NCBI GenBank assembly: GCA_030374805.1
Contig: JARGSG010000026.1
Coordinates: forward strand, 248,001 to 312,000
Direction: 5' to 3'
DNA: 64,000 nucleotides
DNA from: Gracilaria gracilis
Lineage: Eukaryota; Rhodophyta; Florideophyceae; Gracilariales; Gracilariaceae
Below, in pieces: positions 21,501 to 30,883 of the stretch. The position numbers and the translations under genes are program-made. The notes beneath the pieces are model-generated. The model had not been told where the DNA came from, did no database searches, and worked only from the letters and a program-made list of their open reading frames with translations. Every line of letters starts with the position of its first letter. Position 1 is the first letter of the stretch.

Positions 21501-22561
21501 CCGGAGAGGCCAAGGCCCTGGCTGCTCTCCAGGCGAAAGAAAATGAAGCGAAGTCCTTGCAAGCAAAGGTCACTAATCTAGAGAGAGAGCTGAGGAGAAA
21601 GGATGACGGCGCATCAGACCTAGAAGACAAGATGAGGAGTTTAGAATCCCAGCTACGCACGACCAAGAGAGCTTTGAACGAACGCATGAGAAGCGATAGT
21701 GCAGGACGCGTCGAATCCGCGAAAGATATGCAACAGATGAAGGCTCTCCAGGAGAAGGCAGAATCTGATGCAAGAATTGCCACGGAAAGAGCTCGAACGG
21801 CGTCAGATTTGGTACACTCGAAAGACGAAGAGATCAAGCGCTTGAAGGTACTCCTCGAAGCCAGAGAATACTCTCTATCCAAAGGAGATAGTACCGTTCC
21901 AAAGTTGTCGACGTCTGCAGTGGGTGGAGACAAAGAAGTTATTGAAGTAGAACCAGTTGAGAAGGTGGCGCGTCCAGTTAGCGCACCTGCCAGCAGCTTG
22001 ACGAGGGAGGTGAAGACTCCATTATCGCGATTATCTCGAAACGCCTCTACTTTTACTACTCGTTCGAGGCAGGTTCGTTTTGACGAGAAAGGATTGCATT
22101 CGAGCCTCCCAGGTAACGATGAGACTTCCTCACAAGGACAAAGGAAGGCTCCGGTAACCTCTATGCCGGGACCGCGTCGAGCAAGCAGTTCTACACTGCC
22201 AAGGGTGCAGACGATGCATAACTCGAGGTTCCAAAGACAGTCTCTTGCACGAGTGCCGCCGAGTTCTAGTACGGCAAAGCGAATGTCGTACGGATACGGG
22301 ACTCGAACAGATGTTCCCCCTAGCAGGCCAGACTCGAGCTCATCTAATAAGCCACTTAGAAATGCTCGTCTCCCTCGTGCGCGGACTACAACATCACGTC
22401 CTCCTCAACGAGTCGTGCAGCCTGGCACTCGTCAGCCACCAACCAATACTAGCTCCGGTGCACGACCCCCGAGCGCTCCGCCTAGACGTATGGGAACGAT
22501 AGCTTCTGGGATTGACAGGGTTGTGAGCGGGAAGCTTCCCCCAAAACCACAGAACCTTTAA
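18539..22561 (+). CDS. PLAT-CBM20-coiled coil-kinesin-14 motor protein
   Basis: A 1340-residue single-exon protein. At about 20-127 it has a PLAT/LH2 beta-sandwich: YCVIVATAASKFAGTDRHVY, then F-G-RRFSF, KISIRHD and FLCPTWL at the usual spacing. At about 188-262 is a CBM20 starch-binding domain: VCFQLH, HVYLLGDAPALGEWD, then W-GEWRLEL, Y-Y-YMIVN. About 524-640 is coiled coil. The motor spans about 647-981: VQELRGNIRVFCRVRP (kinesin-14 neck), P-loop AYGQTGSGKTHTMNG, switch I NEHSSRSH, switch II VDLAGSE. A basic, Ser/Pro-rich tail of about 360 residues follows. Kinesin-14 motors are minus-end directed. CBM20 domains bind alpha-glucans. Starch-granule cargo is inference. The start at 18539 has a good context (CGCCATGG); 18422 is the alternative. 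Confidence 0.88.
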   Translation: MEDPLRALRASLPPSSHLPRVSYCVIVATAASKFAGTDRHVYVQLIGDLAQTDYVLLRSEPSPNQPDSHTFPTGSIRRFSFEDTFVGNLTKISIRHDPHEESTAAWKPDRVLVTDLSLHRTWTFLCPTWLTRDIGNHIELKPQPEVHAGLRASHRAARRLSFSRPRPPSPLSSLFSPSDSDRDRDESGTRRVCFQLHKFTQTFSHVYLLGDAPALGEWDANRALRMTMHTAADGTWRGEWRLELQIDDDYNPIRYTYMIVNSTASHEQRQVFAPDHVRTLDFTSPDLVSRAAEGARMYVKDLFGNNNFGIPSTSSTASKSSSSRRLSRLSLRSSIPEPTLVSQGPFRSSAPFRARPLSAPIDKVHRNLNSALESSMQDRNFGCLPRSRMSEDFSMPSPPQREGFSPRVSLDERAPYTDLNRRKTEHHLHASRLDWKQQLDASDTHLIRSTADLRRRQSEVMYLKKRNNSDLTNGSLPSPISSSKSHEDTSPVSSDSLSESEHTSPEPAVDSTKPKSERISSVRESTGERERLLDTIQSLRKQNDSERQARQTLRKQSEEVKQSHHQITVIVNTLREQLKQVRNAMNDRAEEFATQQAEVVRLLMDSKEAHTAAQEKLVADRNHVLGRWEREFKLRRKLFNQVQELRGNIRVFCRVRPLKQPTLDRGGAAPLAANFPDSDLGDNGSIGIGMKTFDFDYVFQPHMSQSEVYEETSGVVASVMDGYNVCVFAYGQTGSGKTHTMNGPPEDRGVNFRALMELFQIANERSEHSDVRISVSMLEIYNETLRDLILPDSVTNAPKLEIRRNMNGSSTSAVYIPNLTEVDVGTVEDVWEVMHYGASNRSKGRTNMNEHSSRSHLILKVKVVCEKYSDGFKSSGVLHLVDLAGSERVARSQATGDRLREAQHINKSLATLGDVFTALNNHSSHVPYRNSKLTYLLQDCLGGDSKTLMFVNISADELDANESLSSLQFAQRVARVELKGAHRHTERTGEAKALAALQAKENEAKSLQAKVTNLERELRRKDDGASDLEDKMRSLESQLRTTKRALNERMRSDSAGRVESAKDMQQMKALQEKAESDARIATERARTASDLVHSKDEEIKRLKVLLEAREYSLSKGDSTVPKLSTSAVGGDKEVIEVEPVEKVARPVSAPASSLTREVKTPLSRLSRNASTFTTRSRQVRFDEKGLHSSLPGNDETSSQGQRKAPVTSMPGPRRASSSTLPRVQTMHNSRFQRQSLARVPPSSSTAKRMSYGYGTRTDVPPSRPDSSSSNKPLRNARLPRARTTTSRPPQRVVQPGTRQPPTNTSSGARPPSAPPRRMGTIASGIDRVVSGKLPPKPQNL

Positions 22562-22700
22562 ACGTGCGGAAGAGTGTGTTGAAGGGTTATTATCAGTCCA
22601 GGTAGCTACGCACTTATCTATCTATATGTATATTTTTGTTGTATCCCTACCAGAATCTTACTCAAAACGTTAACCCGTAAAGAATCGCCACATGCAATAA

Positions 22701-22940
22701 CTAATCATTGATATCGGCGCCACTTCCTTCGAGCTTCTTTAGGAGTCGCTCCTCCCGGATTCTGGCCTCTTCTTCAGCTTCGCGGGCCGCTTCTTGCGCC
22801 CGAATCCTGTCGGCCTCTTCCTCTCGCTCTTTCCTCCCTCCAGGACGGTTCCAATACCTATGGATCCCAATGCCGCCGCCTACGACGAATGCGACGGTGT
22901 ACGCAACCCAACCGTACATAACTGACGACTTCGTGTTCAT
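22701..22940 (-). CDS. Small single-span membrane protein with charged coiled-coil tail
   Basis: A 79-residue protein from the ATG at 22940. A hydrophobic segment (about residues 8-25, VMYGWVAYTVAFVVGGGIGI) is followed by a positively charged stretch and a Glu/Arg-rich helix (EREEEADRIRAQEAAREAEEEARI). This shape is common in small organelle or ER membrane proteins. I do not recognise a family. It converges with the kinesin gene, about 140 bp from its stop. The regular heptad-like charge pattern makes it likely to be real coding. Confidence 0.5.
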   Translation of the reverse strand: MNTKSSVMYGWVAYTVAFVVGGGIGIHRYWNRPGGRKEREEEADRIRAQEAAREAEEEARIREERLLKKLEGSGADIND

Positions 22941-22989
22941 TGTAGATGAGCAGGGTGACGGAAAAATCAAGCAGCGGCGTCTCCCTTTT

Positions 22990-23134
22990 CAAGCGTCGAT
23001 CCCTTTCTCCCTTGCTTCTTCCCAAGCGTAGCTCCTTTTTTCCTTTGTTTCTTCCCAAGCGTCGATCCTTTTTTGCCTTGCTTCTTCTCAAGCGTCGATC
23101 CTTTCCCGTGCTTCTCCTCAACGGTTGACCTTTT
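22990..23134. repeat. 33-bp minisatellite, about 4.5 units
   Basis: Units start at 22990, 23023, 23056 (each 33 bp) and 23089 (30 bp), with a partial unit at 23119. Each begins CAAGCGTCGATCC or a close variant and ends in a CTTCTTCC-like stretch. The period is a multiple of three, so all frames stay open; the minus strand would give repeated lysine/glycine-rich 11-residue units. No ATG-started gene was found across it. It lies just upstream of the small membrane-protein gene. Confidence 0.8.
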
Positions 23135-25094
23135 CGAATCCCGTCTGGGGCTCTTGCACCTGAAGAGCTTCAATGTTCTTTTGACAACTGTATACCCAAA
23201 ATTGTTTGCAGATGGTTTTCGCAACCGCTGGCTGTTAGCGAGACATTGCCGGTGTAGCTTTTAAGTACAGATGCTCCGGAAACGCAGGCCCCTCCGTTCC
23301 AATGGTACTGCACAAAACTTACTGCTACTGATCGGTGTTGAGTAGCTCCAAATTTTCGCAAACCTGTTCAGCTCGCAATCTCCACCTCCGTGTATGCGGA
23401 TGGCCCTATGAGCGCGGGGATAAGGGGAGGTTCTTGGCCCTTGAAGGGGTTGGGTTGGATCAAGTTTGTAACCTCTATGCGCATCGCGTGATTCATGATG
23501 TCGACAGTGACGGCTTTTCAACTATCATAACATGCGCGCTGCGTGACACGAAGGACATTAAATAAATTTGTCGAAAGGCAACGCAGCAGAAGATTACGTT
23601 CGTGTCATGGCGCTCCTTCCTCCAAAACGATTTACATATGTGCGGCGTTAATGCTCCTCATCATCATCATCATCATCATCATCATTAAAGAATCCAGCTC
23701 CCCCATGCGTGATACCTTATCTAACGCTTACACACACCTTGATTTGTAGAGAAAGGCTGAATCATGTTTTGCTGTCTATATCTCCGGTATCAAAAGCTAT
23801 CAGTCTTCACAAGGAACCCATGTCTTTGGTGGAAAAAGTGAAGCAATTCCTGTTGGAGTTTTAAACCTTCTGCGAGAGAGAGAACTGTTTGTAGGATGGA
23901 TTCCCTGTCGCCTCGGAATTGAGAGCATCCAGCCATAGCAGAGAAGAAGACAGGCTAGTACTACTATATTTAGACATGATTATCGGAATAGGATGTGGAT
24001 GTCTACGTCAAAGAAGAATAAGCCCTTTTATCGAACCACTAGCAGTGAGAATGTTTTGGTACCAACGGTAATAAGAAAACGGGCTTAGATAAATCCGTAT
24101 TCTTGGTAAACCTTTATCTGGTGAATAAAGTCATATGTTAGTAGAGAACCCCGGGGCACTGGCGTTATGGATAGCCTTCTCTTTTCCACGAGGCCTCAGG
24201 CTATTGTGACCTGATCTTAACATCAGCCACCCTAAACGGTTATTGAATGGGGCCTGCTCGGAGAATTGCGCTTGGCGTTATTTTGGCCGAAGAGATTGCA
24301 CGAGATATATCTGGTACTACCGTAATCCTAACGCTCATTTGACAACGATACATATCATATGACAAACTAGAAAACAGGCTACACGCTTCGCTCACGATAC
24401 TCTTTAGTCCTCAATCTAAGATTGTCTGTACAGACTGTAGAGTTTCGTTATTACGGTCAAGACCACAAGTGGTTATTCCGCATCTTGTGTTCGTCTTCCA
24501 CCGTCGAATGTGTTCATTTGAGACGAAACGCCTTCAAAACGATACAGTCTTGACTCTGCTTTGGTAAGGGGAGAGAATTCTTTGCACAGCTGGGTCTCCA
24601 TCATCTAGGACTGAGGGCAGTAGAACTACCACGAGGGAAGGAGATGTTATGTCGTCGATATCAAAATCATGAATCTCATTGTCATCCTCAACTGTTTAGA
24701 TTGAGATAATTGCGAGCGACTTCAAAGCGGCTGGTTGCTGCGGTTCGGAGATGAGCTTTACGCCCACCTAACCCAAAAGCGAAGCTTGTATTCGGGCAGC
24801 AACAGGCATTACAAAGATTCTTGGACACAGCGCAGCGCTCCAATTTTGAGCCCTTGGCTTCTGTAGGTCGGGGCTTTTTGGCATGCACATGGGACTGCGT
24901 TCCACGAGGGCTTCAAATTGCCCGTTTCTAATTTCACGCCAGAGCGCTTTTCGCCACCTCGCCTTCTTTGCTCCTCAACCAGGCCAAACGCCTGAGCCGC
25001 CCATTGCAGTTACGGCAATCGCGCGCGACGTCATCAGCGTCCACCGTTTCTTCGTTCTCCTGCAGCGGCCGTTGCGCCCGGTCGCTTCGAAGAA
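23135..25094. other. Long intergenic region with one (ATC)n microsatellite
   Basis: Almost 2 kb without a recognisable gene. A run of about ten CAT/ATC units lies at about 23,650-23,685. The sequence at 24,000-24,700 has mixed composition and no long frame. The last few hundred bases should hold the ArfGAP promoter. Confidence 0.5.
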
Positions 25095-26837
25095 ATGTCA
25101 TCGCGCTATGTCTCGCGTGCTGCACAGGACGCCGAGCATGCGCTCAGGGATGTGCAAGGCAGGTTAGAGGGGAATCAATTCTGCGCCGACTGTGGTGTGC
25201 CCCAACCTGATTTTATCAATCTAACCATTGGCACTTTCATCTGTGAAGTCTGCGCTGATTTTCATCGTACTTCTTCCAACAGAAAGTTGAAAGATGTTTT
25301 CGGCGGTGACCTCACCCTTGAGGATGTCCGTCGCATGGACTCAGTCGGTAACGACGTGGCCAACCGAAAGTTCTTGGCAGTGTGGGACAGTCGAGAGTTC
25401 CCAGAGCCGGACAGAAGAGACCGAGACGCTCTACGAGAGTTTCTATGGCTAAAGTACGAGGGTATTTTTAAGAAGACTCAAGCTTCGAATCCCCCACCTC
25501 AACCAGAACCACCACGCTATTATGAGAACAAAGGCTACGAAGCGCCACCTGAACGTTCTAGGAGAGAGCGACCGATGCGCCGAGAACACGAACTTTTCCG
25601 CGACGGTCCAGCGCCTCCAGGTCGAGCGAAAGGGTACTGGTCTTCTCGATTTGGCGATCAGAGACCTCCCCCACCACCACCGCAGCATATGGCGATGCCT
25701 CCCTCAGAGCAACTACGGCGACCTAGAGAAGATTACTACGGAAGACCAATGAGTGCTCCCCCGTACCCGGATCGATATCGCACAAATGCACCACAAGATC
25801 GTTTTCAACCACCTCAACCAACCCCTGTCGTCCCTTATGGATTTCCGCGAAGTTCGCGTGCAAGGTATCGTGAGGAAGCATATGAAGATTACGCTAGTAA
25901 TGCAAGTAGTCGTGATCGCGAACGTCGTCATTCCGAAAGAAGCTCAACAAAGCCAAGCTCTCAGGATTCGTACAGCGACTTAGAAGAGGAACGTGGAAGT
26001 AGAAAGAAGAAATCTACAAAGGAACGCTCAAAAGGAAGGAGAAAGAAGAGTGAGTTGGTGGACAGCGATGAATATGAAAATGATGAGTACGAGGAAGACG
26101 ACCGGGAAGAAAGATATAGTAAGAAAGGGTCAAAGAAATCAAAGAAGAAGTCTTCAAAGGATGGACGGAGTAAGCGAAAGGAAGAAGAATACGAGGAGAA
26201 CGGTGCCTACGATGATGAAGACTTTTCCTCAGATGAGGAGGAGCGTGGTCGAAAGTCTAAGAAGAAAACGTCAAAACGCGAATCGGATTTAGCTAAAGGT
26301 GGTAAGGGAGGACCTGCTGAAACTTCAGAGTTTGATCTTATGTCAGAATGGATGGGAGACGGCAAGAAGGAAGAGAACCCACGACCAGCGAACCCTGCGG
26401 CAGCCGGAGCGAATGCAGTGCAGAACATTCCACAAGCCATGCAACAAGCGTATCAAACTGCTCAAATACCAATGATGCCGCCAATGTCTATGTATGGCAG
26501 TGTTATGCCAATGCCAGGAGGTGGCTTTATGCCAATGATGCCCCCACCTGGCATGATGCCGCCACCGATGGGAATGCCGGGTATGCCGCCAATGGCTCCG
26601 ATGCCTCCCGGCATGATGGGAGGCATGCCTCCCATGCAAAACGCACCGGGCATCCCGCAAGGTGGCGGCGTATCAGGTGTCCCTGGTTTGATTAATGGAA
26701 TGCACAACTTGAACATGAATTCGAGACCGCAGCCTATGGGACCGTCATCGGTTCAACCTCCTCCGCCCCCGCCTCCGTTGGGCATGCCGGCAGGCCCGCC
26801 ACCTGGTCCTCCTCCAGATCCCCCGGCGATGTCTTAG
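25095..26837 (+). CDS. ArfGAP-domain protein with long low-complexity tail
   Basis: A 580-residue protein. The N-terminal ArfGAP domain (about 8-125) has the zinc finger CADC-x16-CEVC, then FHR carrying the presumed catalytic arginine, and it ends FLWLKYEGIF. ArfGAPs trigger GTP hydrolysis on Arf GTPases during vesicle formation. The finger lacks the usual LG-H-S-VRSL stretch after the arginine and has TSSNRKLKDVFGGDLT instead, closer to AGFG/HRB-type and divergent ArfGAPs. After a Pro/Arg-rich part comes an alternating acidic and KKSSK-rich stretch (about 290-410), then a Met/Gly/Pro-rich tail. The following convergent gene has the same tail organisation. Single exon, ATG start. Confidence 0.85.
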   Translation: MSSRYVSRAAQDAEHALRDVQGRLEGNQFCADCGVPQPDFINLTIGTFICEVCADFHRTSSNRKLKDVFGGDLTLEDVRRMDSVGNDVANRKFLAVWDSREFPEPDRRDRDALREFLWLKYEGIFKKTQASNPPPQPEPPRYYENKGYEAPPERSRRERPMRREHELFRDGPAPPGRAKGYWSSRFGDQRPPPPPPQHMAMPPSEQLRRPREDYYGRPMSAPPYPDRYRTNAPQDRFQPPQPTPVVPYGFPRSSRARYREEAYEDYASNASSRDRERRHSERSSTKPSSQDSYSDLEEERGSRKKKSTKERSKGRRKKSELVDSDEYENDEYEEDDREERYSKKGSKKSKKKSSKDGRSKRKEEEYEENGAYDDEDFSSDEEERGRKSKKKTSKRESDLAKGGKGGPAETSEFDLMSEWMGDGKKEENPRPANPAAAGANAVQNIPQAMQQAYQTAQIPMMPPMSMYGSVMPMPGGGFMPMMPPPGMMPPPMGMPGMPPMAPMPPGMMGGMPPMQNAPGIPQGGGVSGVPGLINGMHNLNMNSRPQPMGPSSVQPPPPPPPLGMPAGPPPGPPPDPPAMS

Positions 26838-27189
26838 TTCCTTCTGTATCAACATTCTATGGTACTTCAAGTTCACGAAAGATTAGGCAGACTAGGACGA
26901 ACCGCATAACACTTTTGTCGTGAAAGACAGTGTTTTTCTGTTTCTAGGGGAAGGATAAGTAAGGTTAAAAGCGTTTCACCTCATAGCACTCTCCCGTTTC
27001 TTTCGATGTAATACCCCGTAGCATACTTGACTCAGTTTGCTCATGTTCGTCAAATATCAAGTCAGGAAACTCATTTAAGATGAACATCCCTGTTCATTCG
27101 TAATCAGTCAAGTAATTATAGTTACTTGCTTCTGAATATGTGCTTCTTACGCTACATATTCTAGTACCGTAGCATACTTAGTTTCGTAC
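26838..27189. other. Convergent 3' region between two related-tail genes
   Basis: About 350 bp between the stop codons of convergent genes. It contains the two short near-repeats GTAGCATACTT at about 27,018 and 27,169. No gene or clear terminator hairpin was identified. Confidence 0.4.
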
Positions 27190-28992
27190 CTAGAAGGCAT
27201 TCTGGTTTCCTCCAAGATTCATTCCTGCAAAAGGAGTCATCAAATCAGGTTGCGCTGCTCCACCATTTATGGGCATCTGAGCACCCATGGCACCCGGCAT
27301 TCCCATAGCACCTGGCATTCCCATAGCACCCGGCATCCCCATTCCACCTCCCATAGCCATGTTTGGCTGCATGCCAGCCATAGCTCCTGCGCCACCCATC
27401 ATGTTAGCACCGCCCATTCCGCCAGCCATATTCGGCATCCCCATAGACGCTGGCATCCCCATCCCCATGCTACCATTCATAGGATTCATTCCTTGCATTC
27501 CCGGAGTGCCCATTCCTGGCGCGCCCATTCCCGGGGCGCCCATTCCAGGAGCGCCCATCCCCATCTGCGACATGACACCCTGGTTCGTCATCACACCAGC
27601 ACCAAACGGTGTGGTAACAGCAGAACCGAGCTGCGGGAAACGACCAGCTAAAGACAAAGCTTGTGACTGGGTTTCTGGTACTTCACCTGGAAGATTTGCA
27701 AAATCCGCTGCGGTTGGTTCCATCGCAAGTTCCTGTGCGTGTGTCATGTCAGCCCCACCCATCAAGTCAGGAAATGTGTTAGGATCTGTTCCAAAGGCAG
27801 TTGCACCCAAATTGCCAGGGTTCACCGGAACAACTGCTTTGCTCATATCAGCAATCTCATCGGCGCTTTCTTCCTCGCTGTCAGAGGGACTGGATTCGTC
27901 AGAGTCATCGCTTCTCTTCTTCTTCTTTTTCTTGATACTCTTCTTTGAACTCTTCTTCTTCCTGTCTGATTTCGACGATTTCTTAGACTTTGATGATTTT
28001 CTCTTTGAAGATTTCTTCCTTCTACGATCTTCCTCTTCACTATCTTCGTCAGACTCGCTCTCCTCTTCAGATGAGTCTTCTGCAGAATCTTCAACATCCG
28101 ATTCCGTTTCAGACTCATCCTCTTCTTCCTCTTCCGATTCATCGCTCGTATGCGCCTTCTTGTTTTTTCGCTTTCGAGAGGACTTCTTGCGGGAGGCCTT
28201 CTTTTTCCTAGACTTCGACCTTTTCTCCTCTTCCTCTTCTGAGCTTTCTTCGCTCTCACTTTCATAATCATTTCGCCTATTTTGTCGGCCTCGTTCCCTC
28301 TCCCTCGAGGGCACAGACACACCAGCATACTTCTCAAGTTTCCTCATGTACTCATTCGAAGGATTGGCCGGCGGGCGATATGTTTCGTACGCGCTATAAT
28401 CATTGTCTTTTGCAACCGGCATCTCACGACCTCCCGGTCTGTAGGTATCGTACTCACTTCCTCCAGGCGCTCTGTCCGACGGCCTGTACGTGTCGTACGC
28501 ACTAGATGCGGGTGGTCTTTCCGTAGGCCTGTATGTGTCGTATGCAGAAGACGGCGGATTAGAACGACCACTTGGGCGATAGGTATCATAAGCGCTGGCT
28601 GCAGACCGCGGCGGAGGTCTACTCGGCCTGGTTGGTCGATAAGTATCATAGGCAGAAGCAGAAGCAGGAGCAGCAGCCGGCGGGCGGTAGGTATCATACG
28701 CAGAGCTTGAAGAAGCAGAAGAAGCGCCTGGACGATAGGTGTCGTATGCCGAACGAGACGATCTGCTCTGCAAACTGGGCGGACGATATGTATCGTACGC
28801 AGCAGAGGCTGGAATTGTCGGGATGGGAGCTCGAGATGAATAATCATCACGAGGGGCTCGGTCGCGCTCGTGACTGCGGTCAGGACGTTCACGACTGCGT
28901 TCACGGTCGCGATTTCTGTCGGCGTCGTATGCGGCGCCGTAGCCGCCGGAACGGCGCGGTAGGCGCGAGTCGTAATCGTTGTAGCGCGACAT
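27190..28992 (-). CDS. YDTYRP-repeat low-complexity protein
   Basis: A 600-residue protein from the ATG at 28992. It starts with an Arg/Asp/Tyr-rich segment, then carries nine copies of an octapeptide of the form SAYDTYRP (eight YDTYRP, one YETYRP) between about residues 60 and 215, spaced by 8-15 Ser/Pro/Ala-rich residues. Next come blocks of acidic Ser/Glu and basic KKSSKRK (about 240-390), then a Met/Gly/Pro-rich tail with MGMGAPG and GAMGMPG repeats. The last two parts match the tail design of the neighbouring ArfGAP, but the ArfGAP domain is missing. No known family recognised. It may form condensates or act as a multivalent scaffold; that is speculation. Confidence 0.75.
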   Translation of the reverse strand: MSRYNDYDSRLPRRSGGYGAAYDADRNRDRERSRERPDRSHERDRAPRDDYSSRAPIPTIPASAAYDTYRPPSLQSRSSRSAYDTYRPGASSASSSSAYDTYRPPAAAPASASAYDTYRPTRPSRPPPRSAASAYDTYRPSGRSNPPSSAYDTYRPTERPPASSAYDTYRPSDRAPGGSEYDTYRPGGREMPVAKDNDYSAYETYRPPANPSNEYMRKLEKYAGVSVPSRERERGRQNRRNDYESESEESSEEEEEKRSKSRKKKASRKKSSRKRKNKKAHTSDESEEEEEDESETESDVEDSAEDSSEEESESDEDSEEEDRRRKKSSKRKSSKSKKSSKSDRKKKSSKKSIKKKKKKRSDDSDESSPSDSEEESADEIADMSKAVVPVNPGNLGATAFGTDPNTFPDLMGGADMTHAQELAMEPTAADFANLPGEVPETQSQALSLAGRFPQLGSAVTTPFGAGVMTNQGVMSQMGMGAPGMGAPGMGAPGMGTPGMQGMNPMNGSMGMGMPASMGMPNMAGGMGGANMMGGAGAMAGMQPNMAMGGGMGMPGAMGMPGAMGMPGAMGAQMPINGGAAQPDLMTPFAGMNLGGNQNAF

Positions 28993-29410
28993 TGCGCTAC
29001 GTCAGAGCGTTTACGCAGACGATATGGATGAAGGAGCGTGAGAGGGTGGAATGGGGGAGCGAGTAGATTGTGGGAGCGGACGGTTACTGTACAACGGCAG
29101 TTACGAGCGATGAGGGGCGGAGAAATGCGCGGGGCTGGAGCGACGGGTGTCGGACTGCGACTGTCGGAGAGAGGGCGGAGTGCATGGCATTTTGGGCTGA
29201 TGACGTCCGCGAGCGATGTCATGCGGCATGGCTGGCGAGACGGCGGTACACCAATCCGTTTTCGGTTGGAAGGTGATGTCGGCGCCAGGCGCGGCCAAGT
29301 GGCTGCGCTTCACTGGTGGGTTTTCTTCAAAAAGTACGGGCCGTGAAGGATCAAAGACATTGTTCGGACTGAAGTTCGACCGTGCTGCTTTGGGCTGTTC
29401 GCGAAGCACA
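28993..29410. promoter_or_regulatory. Divergent promoter region, YDTYRP protein / SF3B4
   Basis: About 420 bp between two divergent start codons. An in-frame ATG at 29216 would extend SF3B4 by 65 residues that do not resemble the family, so this stretch is treated as non-coding. Confidence 0.4.
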
Positions 29411-30451
29411 ATGGCCGCAACTCTGGCGAGCAATAGAAACCCCACGGACCGCAATGCCGATGCGACGGTGCATATCGCGCAGCTCGATGAGAAAGTAACC
29501 GACGCGCTGCTGTGGGAGCTCATGGTGCAAGCCGCCCCGGTCCGTCATGTGTACATCCCGCGTAATCGCATAACGGGCGAGCATTTTGGGTACGGCTTCT
29601 GCGAGTTTCATACCGCGCTAGACGCCCTGTACGCTGCAAAGGTCCTCAACCTCGTCCCGCTGTATTCAAAGCCCATTCGAATCTCGCAATCCACAGTGGA
29701 TCGCCGCACTCAAGACGTTGGAGCAAACCTTTTCATCGGAAATCTCGTTGATGAAGTCGACGAGAAACTGCTTCATGACGCTTTCTCGGCGTTTGGGCCG
29801 TTAGTAGAAGCTCCTTTCATTATGCGCGATCCTAATACCAACCAATCGAAACGCTACGGTTTCGTCAAGTATTCCTCTTTCGAACATTCTGATGCTGCAA
29901 TAGCCGCCATGAATGGCCAATATGTCTGTAACACGCCTATAACTGTTCAATACGCGTTTAAGAAGGACTCTGAGAAGCGCGAGAGACATGGATCTCAAGC
30001 TGAACGAATTTTGGCAGCCAAAGGAGCAGAAGCCCGTCGAACAGCTGACCTCGAGAATCAATTGCGTCCACACACTCTTTTTTCGGACAAACCTTCACGA
30101 CGAGTTCAAGCCGACCATCCACTTCCTCCTCATCCTGCCGCACCATATCCACCAGATGCTCGAATGCCAACGTATCCACCCCCATCTTATGCCTATCCAC
30201 CACAAGTTCGCATGCCTCCGAACTGGACGGGCGGAGTCCCACAGCAGTATGCACAATCTTCACAAGTGAATCATTATCCATCCCCAAATGTTGTGGCCCC
30301 ATCGCAGATTGGATGGACTCAGAATCGACAATACGGCAGCTCCAACCCAGCCAACAGACCTGCTCCATATCCTCAGCAATCTGCACCCAACGCTCGAGCC
30401 GCTAGACCTGTCCCCGACGAAGCTGCCCCTCAGTACATGCAAGGAAGGTGA
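29411..30451 (+). CDS. SF3B4: Splicing factor 3B subunit 4 (SAP49)
   Basis: A 346-residue protein with two RRM domains (about 17-95 and 104-182). It is part of the SF3b complex of U2 snRNP, contacts the region around the branch site and binds SF3B2. Family hallmarks are NADATVHIAQLDEKVTDALLWEL at the start, DVGANLFIGNL-DEVDEKLL and PITVQYAFKKDS-KRERHGSQAER at the end of RRM2. The C-terminal 130 residues are rich in Pro, Tyr and Ala, as in other SF3B4 proteins. The start at 29411 matches the family N terminus. Single exon. Confidence 0.95.
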   Translation: MAATLASNRNPTDRNADATVHIAQLDEKVTDALLWELMVQAAPVRHVYIPRNRITGEHFGYGFCEFHTALDALYAAKVLNLVPLYSKPIRISQSTVDRRTQDVGANLFIGNLVDEVDEKLLHDAFSAFGPLVEAPFIMRDPNTNQSKRYGFVKYSSFEHSDAAIAAMNGQYVCNTPITVQYAFKKDSEKRERHGSQAERILAAKGAEARRTADLENQLRPHTLFSDKPSRRVQADHPLPPHPAAPYPPDARMPTYPPPSYAYPPQVRMPPNWTGGVPQQYAQSSQVNHYPSPNVVAPSQIGWTQNRQYGSSNPANRPAPYPQQSAPNARAARPVPDEAAPQYMQGR

Positions 30452-30883
30452 CCCTAAACCAAACGTTGCATTCCTACCTCGCACTGAGCAAACGGCATTC
30501 TCGCAGAGCAACACAAACCGAACTACTTCTGGCCCAGTATCAATACCTTCGTATGCTTTGATATTGCGGAGAAAGAACAATGTGAGCCTCACAGTCATCG
30601 CCCGCGCCGGCCTTCCAACATTTGCCTCGGTTTGTCTACCGCGAAGAACTTAGAAGAGAAACGTTAACGCGGTCTTGTGCTCATGCAGTCGACTGACGCG
30701 TTGCATCGTCAATAGCAAGAGCATCACGGAAGCCACTGCGTGAGTTATCTATCACGGTGCAACGGCTCATGGGATCTGTTTCGATCCACGAGAAGTGCAA
30801 AGAATATATCTCGTCATCCATCAAGACAGGGGCATGCTAAAGATTGCAACAGTCTTCGTTTATGATGGTTCACCAGATTTGGT
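30452..30883. other. Convergent intergenic region
   Basis: About 430 bp between the SF3B4 and NOG2 stops. No gene seen. Confidence 0.4.

Noticed and set aside
23553-23690. (ATC)n run with CATTAAA on both sides as a third retroelement tail
   Set aside because: The 7-base match is weak and the 120-bp body shares nothing with the two supported copies.
27287-28267. 326-codon plus-strand frame opposite the YDTYRP gene
   Set aside because: It is the complement of the repetitive Met/Gly/Pro and Lys/Glu/Ser coding sequence.
29216-29410. 65-residue N-terminal extension of SF3B4
   Set aside because: The SF3B4 family starts right at the ATG at 29411; the extension matches nothing.
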